A stretch of 33,553 nucleotides of DNA from Phycisphaerales bacterium (GTDB taxonomy: Bacteria; Planctomycetota; Phycisphaerae; UBA1845): positions 3,115,305 to 3,148,857 of the forward strand of contig CP070691.1 in the NCBI GenBank assembly GCA_020353195.1, in the 5' to 3' direction. The notes beneath the pieces were generated by a model. It was not told the origin of the DNA, did no database searches, and was given only the letters and a program-made list of their open reading frames with translations. Shown here piece by piece: positions 7,504 to 15,639 of the stretch. The position numbers were made by a program, and so were the translations under genes. Each line of letters starts with the position of its first letter. Positions within the stretch are counted from its first letter, which is position 1.

Positions 7504-9252
7504 ATGGACAGTGGTTTCCACCGTCTACAGGAAGCGAAGCGAGCGAGTACCGTGGATGTGTCCGAACTGGAACGAACGGCGCGGACGAGCGCATTTCACC
7601 AGTACCTCGAAGATGTCCTGGTGGAGTTGTGCGCGATTGACACGACACCGAAAGCGGACGTTCGCGAGGCCGCCGACGCCGAATCGCGCGTATTCGACGT
7701 GATCGAGCGCGAGATCGCCGCGTGCTGCTTCCGCCACGGCCGGGCGGCACGTGTGCCGATTGAGCTGCGGATCGCGGATCATCCGTTCTTCTCGTTTCCA
7801 TACTACACGCAGACGCCCGAGGCACCGGGTGGACTCCCCGTCGATCGATGCTACGCGGGTCGCGGCAACCTATTGTTTCTTGTCGACGGCGCGCAGTGCG
7901 ACGAAGCGGGCGTCAACCAGGCGATCAACGTGCACGTCGATGTCGTGGCGCCCTATGTGTTGCCCAGACGCGTGGGGCCGAGCGTGTGGGGGCGCGGCGC
8001 GTGTGACGACAAGGGCAACGTGGCGGCCCTCCTCGGAGCCCTTCGGCTTCTTGGTGCGCATCTCGCCCGAGAGGGCTGCCGATTCAATCGGCACCTAACC
8101 GCGATGTTCGTCATCGACGAGGAGCCCGGCGGCAACGGATCGCTCTCGTGTGCGATCGACCGGACACTGAAGGAGCGATACGACAGTCTGCTGGTGCTGG
8201 AATGCACGGGCGGACGCGTGCACCCCGGCAACCGTGGCTGTGTCTGGTACAAGATCGACGGCGAGTTGCCGCGTGTGAATCTGTTCGAGGCGGCCAGCTT
8301 CATCGTGGAAGAGCTCGAGCGGGAGCAGCGAGCGCTCGAAGCGGAATCCGATCATCCGCTGTTTCCTCATCGGCCTGTTCAGAGCTGCTATGGCATCATC
8401 GGGAATAGTGGCCAACATCCGTCACGCGTCAATGCCGATGTGCAGTTCCGAATCGAATTCGACTCCCAGTCGGGGCGCGAGCGCGCTGCAAGCCCGGTTC
8501 GCGACGCGATCGAGTCGGGTCTGGGAGAGTACATCGGGCTGTATGGTGACAAGACCAAGGCGGGCAAGCCTACGAGTGGAAAGCCGAAGCTGGCGCGTCA
8601 TTACGACCTTGGCAGGTGTCCGAGTGGTTTCTCTGTGCGCGTTCGGGGTGTGGCTGGGCATATGGGCAAGATTCGCGAGTGCGACGGTGCGATTACGAAG
8701 ATGGCGGCTATGGTCCGGGCATTGGTGCGCAGCCGGTCGGCGATCGCGTTGGCGGCTGGTTCCCCGGCGCGGCTGAGCCTGGCGGATTGGCCGGACGCAT
8801 CGAAGCTGGTGCTGGAGGGGGGGCAAGGTTTTCTGCCGACGCACACGATGGATGACGTGCGGCAGCGGCTACGGGAAGCCGTCTGGCGCGGGGGGCGGCG
8901 CTACTTCGGACTCGTCGGATCAAGCGCAGATCCGACGGCGGTCCTGCGGGTCAGCTATGAGAGGCTGCGCAACGCTGCGTTCGCTGGTCGTCCAGACTCG
9001 CCGGACATGCTTGTCGCGCTCCGGGCGGCGAAGGCCGTGGGGATGGATAGCGGTGGCACCGTCCGTGGTTGGGATGCTTCCTGCGACGCGCGGATCTTTG
9101 CTTGCGAATATCCGTCGATGCCGGTGCTTACGGCAGGCGCGGGAGCGCTCGCGCACGCGCATTCGGATGAAGAGCGCGTGGAGATTGCCGACGTGGCCCG
9201 GATGGCCGAGTTTCTGGCTCGCTTCATCCTTGAACAAACGCGAACAGCGTGA
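7504..9252 (+). CDS. M20-family metal-dependent peptidase/amidohydrolase
   Basis: A dinuclear-zinc hydrolase related to ArgE/DapE/carboxypeptidase G2. The metal and catalytic motifs are present in order: INVHVDVVAP (His144, Asp146), GRGACDDKGN (Asp168), IDEEPGG (Glu206/Glu207) and a C-terminal AHAHSDEERV supplying the last His. At about 582 residues it is longer than typical members (370-450), with extra sequence between the metal site and the C-terminal half. Such enzymes hydrolyse amide bonds of small N-acyl compounds or dipeptides in the cytoplasm. ATG 7504 follows the aminotransferase stop by one base. The pairing suggests it frees an amine that the aminotransferase then uses. No signal peptide is seen. 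Confidence 0.88.
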   Translation: MDSGFHRLQEAKRASTVDVSELERTARTSAFHQYLEDVLVELCAIDTTPKADVREAADAESRVFDVIEREIAACCFRHGRAARVPIELRIADHPFFSFPYYTQTPEAPGGLPVDRCYAGRGNLLFLVDGAQCDEAGVNQAINVHVDVVAPYVLPRRVGPSVWGRGACDDKGNVAALLGALRLLGAHLAREGCRFNRHLTAMFVIDEEPGGNGSLSCAIDRTLKERYDSLLVLECTGGRVHPGNRGCVWYKIDGELPRVNLFEAASFIVEELEREQRALEAESDHPLFPHRPVQSCYGIIGNSGQHPSRVNADVQFRIEFDSQSGRERAASPVRDAIESGLGEYIGLYGDKTKAGKPTSGKPKLARHYDLGRCPSGFSVRVRGVAGHMGKIRECDGAITKMAAMVRALVRSRSAIALAAGSPARLSLADWPDASKLVLEGGQGFLPTHTMDDVRQRLREAVWRGGRRYFGLVGSSADPTAVLRVSYERLRNAAFAGRPDSPDMLVALRAAKAVGMDSGGTVRGWDASCDARIFACEYPSMPVLTAGAGALAHAHSDEERVEIADVARMAEFLARFILEQTRTA

Positions 9253-9280
9253 TCGGGTGCACAGCGATGGGAGAAGAATG

Positions 9281-10459
9281 ATGAAGAGACTTCGGCTGGG
9301 CGTGATTGGAACGGGTTCCGTGGTGCGGGAGATTTATCAGTATCTGTACTTCCACAGCGCGTATTCGCACTTGTTGTCGGTGGAAGGTGCGGCCGACCCG
9401 AACGGGCAGGCTTTGGCGTGGTTCTGTGGTCGTTTTGGGATTCCGGCCGAGCGACGGTTTGACAGCTACGAGGAGATGATCGAGCGGCTGGAGTTGGACG
9501 CCGTGCACGTCAACACGCCGGACAGCCTGCATTGCGCACCGACGGTGCATGCGCTCGAGCGGGACCTGGACGTTCTGGTGTCGAAGCCGCTGGCCGACAC
9601 GGCCGTGGATGCGCACGCGATGCTCACAACGGCCAGGCAACGCGGGAAACTCGTGGCCGTTGACTATCACAAGCGGGACGATCCTCGCCTTGTGGACGTC
9701 GCGGCGCGATATCGAAGCGGCGTGTACGGCCAGTTTCAGGTGGCCGTCTGGTATATGTTGGATAAGCTGATGGTCGCCGACCCGAACCATGAGCCGCGGT
9801 TCTTCGCGTCGGATGACTTCGCGGTGAAGAACTCGCCGATCACGTTCCTGACCGTGCACATGGCCGATTCGTTCCTGCAGACGGTGGGGCTCAGGCCCGT
9901 CCGGATACGTGCGACGGGTTTCTCGCAGAAGCTGCCGTCGTTGACGCCGATCCCGGTGCAGGGGCTTGATCTGTGTGATACGGAGGTGGTGTTCGAGAAC
10001 GGCGGCGTCGCGCACATTGTCACCGGGTGGCATCTTCCGAACACGGCCCACTCGATTACCGTTCAGTCATCGCGTCTCATCTGCACGGATGGGTTGATCG
10101 ACCTAGCCATGGATATGTGCGGGTATCGCGAGATTACCTCCGAAGGGATCGTTGAGCGGAACTCGCTGTTTCGGAACTTCGAAACGGATGGGCGGGTGAG
10201 TGGGTACGGCATGAGCTACCCGGGTCGGCTCCTCGAAAAGATCATGAGCCGACGTGACGGCGAGATGGGCACCGAAGAATATGAGGCGATGATGAGCCCG
10301 TTCGAGACTGGGTTCTATACGACAGCGGTCTGCGACGCGGCGGAGCGCAGCCTGGAAGCAGGCACACGGTCCAAGGACAATGTCATACACGGTGTGGACG
10401 TCGACGTGGCGGAGGTGCTGAAGGACGAGTTGGGTGATGCCGCGAATGACTACTTGTAG
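9281..10459 (+). CDS. Gfo/Idh/MocA-family NAD(P)-dependent oxidoreductase
   Basis: The N-terminal Rossmann fold starts RLRLGVIGTGSVV (dinucleotide-binding GxGxxx at residues 7-13), followed by AVHVNTPDSLH and LVSKPLADT, the counterpart of the family EKP motif with Lys at about 102. A His-Lys pair in DYHKRDD and later TVHMADSF are compatible with the sugar-binding domain. About 392 residues, a normal length. GGGAG precedes ATG 9278/9281; the second ATG gives seven-base spacing. Members oxidise or reduce sugars, inositols and sugar acids, often at C1 to C3. In this operon it probably oxidises or reduces the imported sugar derivative. It sits 28 bases after the M20 gene. Confidence 0.9.
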   Translation: MKRLRLGVIGTGSVVREIYQYLYFHSAYSHLLSVEGAADPNGQALAWFCGRFGIPAERRFDSYEEMIERLELDAVHVNTPDSLHCAPTVHALERDLDVLVSKPLADTAVDAHAMLTTARQRGKLVAVDYHKRDDPRLVDVAARYRSGVYGQFQVAVWYMLDKLMVADPNHEPRFFASDDFAVKNSPITFLTVHMADSFLQTVGLRPVRIRATGFSQKLPSLTPIPVQGLDLCDTEVVFENGGVAHIVTGWHLPNTAHSITVQSSRLICTDGLIDLAMDMCGYREITSEGIVERNSLFRNFETDGRVSGYGMSYPGRLLEKIMSRRDGEMGTEEYEAMMSPFETGFYTTAVCDAAERSLEAGTRSKDNVIHGVDVDVAEVLKDELGDAANDYL

Positions 10460-10477
10460 TCGAGGATGGATGGACCC

Positions 10478-11296
10478 ATGACTGTGCTGGAGTCGTTTCG
10501 ACTGGACGGCAAGGTCGCGCTGGTGACCGGCGGCGGTGGCGTGCTGGGGGCCGTCCTGGCCCGCACGCTTGCTGAAGCGGGAGCCAGGGTTTGGGTGACC
10601 GACCTGATCGAGAAGCAGGCGCGGGACGTTGCGCGTGCTCTGCGCGATGACGGTTTCAACGCAGAGTGGATGGTTGTGGACGTCATGGACCGAGGCTCCC
10701 TCGCGGCGGCGGCGGCGCGAGTTGGTGAGATCGACGTGCTCATCAATGCCGCGGGCGGCAATGTGCAGGAGGCAACGACGTCTGCGGATCAGACTTTTTT
10801 CGATCTTCCGCTGCCTGCGCTCGAGAAGGTCGTGGCCCTGAACTTGTTTGGCGGCGCCTTGTTGCCCGCACAGGTCTTCGGTCGGACGATGGCCGAAACG
10901 GAGTCCGGTGGGGTGGTCCTGAACGTCTCTTCGACGAATGCCCTGCGGCCGTTGACCCGGATTCCCGGCTATTCCGCGGCGAAGGCGGCGGTTAGTAACT
11001 TCACGCAATGGCTCGCTGTACATATGGCGCAGGAGTACAATCCGCGCGTTCGGGTCAATGCTTTGGCACCAGGTTTCTTCTTGACACACCAGAATCGCTT
11101 TCTGTTGACGGACGCCAAGACGGGCGGACTGACGCTGCGTGGCGAGACGATCCTCGCCCATACGCCCATGCGACGCTTCGGCGAACCCCGCGACCTAGCC
11201 GGTGCCACGCTGTGGCTTTGCTCGGATGCGGCAGCTTTTGTTACGGGCATCACGTTGCCTGTCGACGGAGGGTTTTCGGCGTTCAGCGGGGTATGA
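10478..11296 (+). CDS. SDR-family oxidoreductase, D-mannonate oxidoreductase-like
   Basis: A classical short-chain dehydrogenase: cofactor motif TGGGGVLG (17-24), NAAGG (90-94), SS at 151-152, YSAAK with Tyr165 and Lys169, and an RVNALAPGFF segment. The C-terminal RRFGEPRDLAGATLWLCSD and FVTGITLPVDGGFSAFSG are typical of the SDRs annotated as D-mannonate oxidoreductase or fructuronate reductase. ATG 10478 has a GAGG-type site seven bases upstream; ATG 10466 is in frame. About 272 residues. If the family hint is right, it interconverts fructuronate and mannonate, or an analogous 2-keto sugar acid and its alcohol, in the cytoplasm. The general SDR call is firm; the substrate is inferred. Confidence 0.92.
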   Translation: MTVLESFRLDGKVALVTGGGGVLGAVLARTLAEAGARVWVTDLIEKQARDVARALRDDGFNAEWMVVDVMDRGSLAAAAARVGEIDVLINAAGGNVQEATTSADQTFFDLPLPALEKVVALNLFGGALLPAQVFGRTMAETESGGVVLNVSSTNALRPLTRIPGYSAAKAAVSNFTQWLAVHMAQEYNPRVRVNALAPGFFLTHQNRFLLTDAKTGGLTLRGETILAHTPMRRFGEPRDLAGATLWLCSDAAAFVTGITLPVDGGFSAFSGV

Positions 11297-11330
11297 GTGC
11301 GCCCCGCCGGAAGGTGGCGTCAGAGGAGCC

Positions 11331-12233
11331 GTGATCGGGAATCCTGCCCAACCTTTGATTGACTTCGATCCTACGGAAGCGTTCTTCATTGGGATCGACT
11401 CGGATGGCTGCGCTTTCGATACGATGGAGGTCAAGCACAAGGAGTGCTTCACCCCGAATACGATCAAGCACTTCGGGTTGCAGGCGGTGTCGAAGTATGC
11501 GCGCGAGGCTGCGGGGTTTGTGAATCTGTACTCGAAGTGGCGGGGCATTAATCGGTTTCCTGCTCTGCTTATGGTGCTTGAATTGCTCGCCGAGCGTCGG
11601 GAAGTGCAGAAGCGAGAGGTGGTCGTTCCGCGGCTGCCGGCCCTGCACGAGTGGGTGGCACGCGGGGGGCCGGCCAGCAACGCGGGCTTGGAGGTGGCGA
11701 TACGTGCGGCCGACAGCACCGAGGCTGCGGAGTTGCAGCGCGTGTTGAACTGGAGCAAGGCCGTCAACGTTGCCGTGTCCGAAACGGTCCGCAATATACC
11801 GCCGTTTCCCTTTGTTCGGCAGTGTCTGGGCAAGGCTTCGGGGGGAGCGGACATTGTGGTGGTTTCGGCCACGCCGGGTGAGGCGCTGGAGCGTGAGTGG
11901 CACGAGCATGACTTGGCCAAGTACGCGGCGGTGATCGCGGGGCAGGAAATGGGCACGAAGGCTGAACATTTGCGCCGCGCGACGGACAGCAAGTACGCCC
12001 GGGACCACGTTCTGATGATCGGGGACGCGCCAGGTGATCTGGAGGCTGCTTGGAAGAACGGGGCGTTGTTTTATCCGATCAACCCCGGGTTCGAAGCGGA
12101 ATCGTGGGAGAGGCTTTGCGAGGAGGGACTCGATCGGTTCTTCGCGGGCACATACGAGGGGGCGTATGCAGCTGCGTTAATCGAGGAGTTCGAAGCGCTG
12201 CTTCCCGACACGCCGCCGTGGGCGCGGCGTTGA
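11331..12233 (+). CDS. HAD-superfamily hydrolase
   Basis: HAD motif I is DSDGCAFD (nucleophile Asp23, acid/base Asp25). Motif II is VVVSATP. A Lys in EMGTKAEHL can serve as motif III, and motif IV is MIGDAPGDLEAA. At about 300 residues it carries a sizeable helical cap between motifs I and II. GTG 11331 is the only early in-frame start and has AGAGGAG two bases upstream, an unusually short spacing. HAD enzymes mostly remove phosphate from small molecules or act as phosphomutases. In this operon it may act on a sugar or sugar-acid phosphate. The start is less certain than the family. Confidence 0.85.
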   Translation: MIGNPAQPLIDFDPTEAFFIGIDSDGCAFDTMEVKHKECFTPNTIKHFGLQAVSKYAREAAGFVNLYSKWRGINRFPALLMVLELLAERREVQKREVVVPRLPALHEWVARGGPASNAGLEVAIRAADSTEAAELQRVLNWSKAVNVAVSETVRNIPPFPFVRQCLGKASGGADIVVVSATPGEALEREWHEHDLAKYAAVIAGQEMGTKAEHLRRATDSKYARDHVLMIGDAPGDLEAAWKNGALFYPINPGFEAESWERLCEEGLDRFFAGTYEGAYAAALIEEFEALLPDTPPWARR

Positions 12234-12254
12234 TCTCAGCGGCAGGAGCGAGCC

Positions 12255-13562
12255 ATGGAGTTCTTCCATGAAGAACCGTCGGCCGGCGCGATCCGAACGG
12301 CCCGCGTCGGCGTGTTATTCGATGGCCTGCTCGCTGCGCTCGGAGAACCGAAGCGAGTCCTTCTCTTGCCGCCGGATTCCACGCGTTCGCGCTCGGGGGC
12401 GGGGGAACTGACTGTGATGCTCTATGAGCGGTTGAAGGACCAGGCGCACGTCGAAATCATGCCGGCGCTTGGCACGCATGTTCCAATGACGGCTGACGAG
12501 TTGTCCGGGATGTTTCCCGGAGTCCCACATGAGTTGTTTCGGGTGCATGATTGGCGTCGTGGGCTGGTGCGGTTGGGCGAGGTGCCAGGCGAGTTTGTGC
12601 GACGGGTCAGTGACGGTCGGGTCGGTTTTTCTGTGCCTTGTGAGGTTAACCGGTTGGTGGTTGAGGGTGGCTGGGACCGGATTGTGTCGATTGGGCAGCT
12701 CGTGCCACATGAAGTGGCGGGCATCGCGAATCATCACAAGAACGTGTTTGTCGGAGTTGGCGGGCAGGAGACGATTAATAAAACGCACTTTCTCGGCGCG
12801 GTGTGCGGGATGGAGCAGGCGATGGGGCGAGTGCGGACACCAGTGCGCGATGTGCTCGATTACATGGCCTGTCACTTTGCGCGGGATTTGCCGATCGTTT
12901 ACGTGTTGAGCGTTCGGGCGCGGGATGCGCAAAGGCGATTGGCTACGCGGGGACTGTATGCGGGGGATGACGAAGCGTGCTTCTTGCGTGGCGCGGAGTT
13001 GTGCCGTCGGATGAACGTGGACTTGCTCGACGTGCCGGTGCAGAAGGCTGTCGTGTATCTCGATCCGGTGAAGTTTCGGTCGGCGTGGTTGGGGAACAAG
13101 GCGATCTATCGCACGCGGATGGCGATGGCAGACGGGGGGGAACTCGTCGTGTTGGCGCCGGGGGTGCGGTGCTTCGGTGAGGACGCGGAGATTGACCGGC
13201 TGATTCGCAAGTACGGGTATCGGGGGACGGTGCGCGTGCTGCAAATGGTCGAGGAAAACGAAGACCTCGCGGGCAACCTGTCCGCGGCGGCGCATCTGAT
13301 TCACGGTTCGTCGGAGGGGCGGTTTCGGATCACGTATTGCGCGGGGGGGCTGACGCGGGAAGAGGTCGAAGGGGTGGGGTTCGCCTATGGGGATGTAGAG
13401 GCCCAGATGGAGCGTTATCCGCCGGCGAGCATGACGCCAGGGGCCAATGTTCTGGCCGATGGCGAACACGTGTTCTGCGTTCCGGATCCGGCCGAGGGAT
13501 TGTGGGCGTTGCGGAGCCGTTTCGAGGACTCGCCGACTTCGGGGGATACGCTATGCGGATGA
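12255..13562 (+). CDS. LarA-family nickel-dependent racemase/epimerase homologue
   Basis: Resembles lactate racemase LarA, which uses a nickel-pincer nucleotide covalently held by a Lys to transfer hydride at the C2 hydroxyl of 2-hydroxy acids. Visible counterparts are DSTR at 41-44, GTH with His75, PHEVAG with His152 and HHKN with Lys162. The His-to-Lys distance of ten matches LarA His174/Lys184. About 435 residues, near family length. AGGAG lies six bases before ATG 12255. Characterised LarA homologues include malate racemase and gluconate 2-epimerase, so a sugar-acid C2 epimerase is plausible beside the SDR and 6-phosphogluconate dehydrogenase. The cofactor-making genes larB, larC and larE are not in the window. 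Its end overlaps the next start by ten bases. Confidence 0.85.
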   Translation: MEFFHEEPSAGAIRTARVGVLFDGLLAALGEPKRVLLLPPDSTRSRSGAGELTVMLYERLKDQAHVEIMPALGTHVPMTADELSGMFPGVPHELFRVHDWRRGLVRLGEVPGEFVRRVSDGRVGFSVPCEVNRLVVEGGWDRIVSIGQLVPHEVAGIANHHKNVFVGVGGQETINKTHFLGAVCGMEQAMGRVRTPVRDVLDYMACHFARDLPIVYVLSVRARDAQRRLATRGLYAGDDEACFLRGAELCRRMNVDLLDVPVQKAVVYLDPVKFRSAWLGNKAIYRTRMAMADGGELVVLAPGVRCFGEDAEIDRLIRKYGYRGTVRVLQMVEENEDLAGNLSAAAHLIHGSSEGRFRITYCAGGLTREEVEGVGFAYGDVEAQMERYPPASMTPGANVLADGEHVFCVPDPAEGLWALRSRFEDSPTSGDTLCG

Positions 13563-14125
13563 ACGTGCTGATCGCACAGTCCGGCGCTCCGTCGCGCGTG
13601 CTCAACAACACGTTGCGCGGCATCATCGATGCATGCCAGTCGTTCCCGGACACGTTCGGAACGCTGTATGGCGGCTGGCACGGGATCGAGGGCGTGTTGA
13701 AGGAGGAGCTGCTGAACCTGTCGGCTCAGGATGCGGAGGAGGTCCGCCTGCTCGCGTTCACGCCGGCGGCCGGAGCAATCGGAACGTGCCGATATAAGCT
13801 GCGCGACGAGTGCGTGGAGGATTTCGAACGCGTCATCGAGGTGCTTCAGGCGCACGGGATCGGCTACTTCTTCTACATCGGTGGCAACGACTCGATGGAC
13901 ACGGCCGTCAAGGTAGCGAACTCGCATCGCGTTTTTCCGGCCGATTGGATCAGCGACACGCGGTACGACGTGACGGACGGCTTTGTTCGCTACGCGCAAC
14001 CGCTGATTAGCAAGAATCGGCGCGAGGTGCCGCTGGTGGGCGGTCTCTCGCGGTTTGCGCGATTCGAGCCGATCTTCGCGAAGAAGAGGTGCGGCGGCTA
14101 TACACCGGCAGCGCATCGCACGTAA
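13553..14125 (+). pseudogene. Internally deleted PPi-dependent 6-phosphofructokinase
   Basis: Residues 1-122 match the start of the Pfp-type phosphofructokinase (NVLIAQSGAPSRVLNNTL, GGWHGIEGVL, then YFFYIGGNDSMDTAVKVA). The next residues, from about ADWISDTRYDVTDGFVRY, match the extreme C-terminus of the same family. The centre, about 200 residues with the PKTIDND catalytic motif, the MGR substrate motif and the second GG-rich loop, is absent, yet the frame is kept. The product is 190 residues against the usual 400 or more, and cannot be a kinase. It starts inside the end of the LarA gene (ATG 13553, ten-base overlap) and the next gene is 21 bases away, so it was part of this operon. An assembly collapse is the main alternative to a real deletion. 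Confidence 0.8.
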
Positions 14126-14146
14126 GACGAAGGAAGGAGCGAGAAT

Positions 14147-15598
14147 ATGCCTGAGGCGGACATCGGCATCATCGGCCTGGCCGTGATGGGAGAGAGCCTG
14201 GCTCTGAACATGGAGAGCCACGGCTACACGGTGGCCGTCTTCAATCGGACGATTTCGAAGGTGGATGCGTTCACGGCCGGCCGGGCAAAGGGAAAACGCA
14301 TCATCGGCGCGCACTCCGTGCAGGAGTTGTGCGCGTGCCTGAAGCGACCTCGAAAGGTCTTGCTGATGGTGAAGGCCGGGCAGGCGGTTGATGTGTACAT
14401 TGATCGGATTCTGCCCTTCCTCGAAGACGGCGACATCATCATCGACGGGGGCAACTCGCACTATAGCGATTCCACACGCCGTACGCGATACGTGGAGAGC
14501 GAAGGGAGGCTGTTCGTTGGCACCGGCGTTTCCGGGGGAGAGGAGGGAGCGTTGAAGGGTCCTTCGATCATGCCCGGTGGGTCGAGCGCCGCGTGGGAGC
14601 ACGTTCAGCCGGTGTTTCAAGCTATCGCCGCGAAGACCAAAGACGGTACGCCGTGCTGTGAATGGGTGGGACCGGAGGGCGCGGGGCACTTCGTCAAGAT
14701 GGTGCACAACGGGATCGAATATGGCGACATGCAATTGATCTGCGAGGTCTACCACCTCATGCGGGACGGCCTGGGCTTGTCGCTCGACGAAATGCGTGAT
14801 GTGTTTGACGAATGGAACCGCGGCCAACTCGACAGCTACTTGATCGAAATCACGCGTGACATCCTGGGCTATCGTGATGAAGCCGGAGAGGCCGTAATCA
14901 ACTGCATTCTGGACACGGCCGGCCAAAAGGGTACGGGGAAGTGGACGGCGATCGCGGCGCTCGACGTGGGCCAACCGCTGACGCTGATCGGTGAGGCCGT
15001 CTTTGCGCGGTGTCTGTCTGCGCTGAAGGACGAGCGTCTGGCCGCGTCCGAGACCTTGCGCGGGCCGTCGCCAGCGTTCGAGGGCGACAAGCAGATCATG
15101 ATCGAGGACCTGCGGCAGGCCTTGTATGCGTCGAAGATCGTGAGCTACGCACAGGGTTACGCGCTGATGCGCGCGATTGCCCAGGAGCACGTCTGGAATC
15201 TCAACTATGGTGGCCTCGCGCTGCTGTGGCGGGGCGGATGCATCATCCGCTCGGTGTTCCTCGCACGAATCAAGGAAGCCTTTGACCGAGACCCGGAGCT
15301 GGTGAACCTGCTACTCGATCCGTTCTTTGCCAAGGTGGTTACGGACGCGCAGCCGGCTTGGCGGCGCGTGGTAGCGACGGCCGTGAGCCTTGGTATCCCG
15401 GTACCGGCCATGAGTGCGGCGCTGGCGTATTTTGATGGCTATCGCAGTCCGCGCCTGTCTGCGAACCTATTGCAGGCGCAGCGTGACTACTTCGGCGCCC
15501 ACATGTACGAGCGTATCGACAAACCGCGGGGCGAGCTTTTCCATACGAACTGGACCGGTCGTGGCGGCCGGACGGCGTCCTCCAGCTATGTTGTATGA
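14147..15598 (+). CDS. gnd: 6-phosphogluconate dehydrogenase, decarboxylating
   Basis: Oxidises 6-phosphogluconate to ribulose 5-phosphate and CO2 with NAD(P)+ in the oxidative pentose phosphate pathway. The Rossmann motif IGLAVMGESLALN starts at residue 9, DGGNSHYSD is at 100-108, and GVSGGEEGALKGPSIMPGG is the substrate-binding signature. HFVKMVHNGIEYGD holds the catalytic Lys184 and Asn188. The C-terminal all-helical domain is complete, total 483 residues as in the long family. AAGGAG lies seven bases before the ATG. It is the last gene of the tight cluster. Its presence in a catabolic operon, instead of a glycolytic locus, suggests that the substrate enters metabolism as 6-phosphogluconate or a closely related sugar-acid phosphate. 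Confidence 0.96.
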   Translation: MPEADIGIIGLAVMGESLALNMESHGYTVAVFNRTISKVDAFTAGRAKGKRIIGAHSVQELCACLKRPRKVLLMVKAGQAVDVYIDRILPFLEDGDIIIDGGNSHYSDSTRRTRYVESEGRLFVGTGVSGGEEGALKGPSIMPGGSSAAWEHVQPVFQAIAAKTKDGTPCCEWVGPEGAGHFVKMVHNGIEYGDMQLICEVYHLMRDGLGLSLDEMRDVFDEWNRGQLDSYLIEITRDILGYRDEAGEAVINCILDTAGQKGTGKWTAIAALDVGQPLTLIGEAVFARCLSALKDERLAASETLRGPSPAFEGDKQIMIEDLRQALYASKIVSYAQGYALMRAIAQEHVWNLNYGGLALLWRGGCIIRSVFLARIKEAFDRDPELVNLLLDPFFAKVVTDAQPAWRRVVATAVSLGIPVPAMSAALAYFDGYRSPRLSANLLQAQRDYFGAHMYERIDKPRGELFHTNWTGRGGRTASSSYVV

Positions 15599-15620
15599 CC
15601 GGCTCCAGAGTCGGCGTTTT
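15599..15620 (+). terminator. Weak terminator or attenuator candidate after gnd
   Basis: CCGGCTC (15599-15605) can pair with GAGTCGG (15608-15614), with one G-U pair and a tight loop, and is followed by CGTTTT. It overlaps the end of the gnd stop region and lies before the ribosome binding site of the GH20 gene. It may reduce, but perhaps not stop, transcription into the surface-enzyme genes. Confidence 0.3.
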
Positions 15621-15639
15621 GTGAAAGGAGTATCCACCC

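Noticed and set aside
13415..15190. 591-codon minus-strand open frame opposite the PFK and gnd genes
   Set aside because: It is antisense to a well-recognised gnd gene and its composition is that of an opposite-strand shadow in GC-rich DNA.
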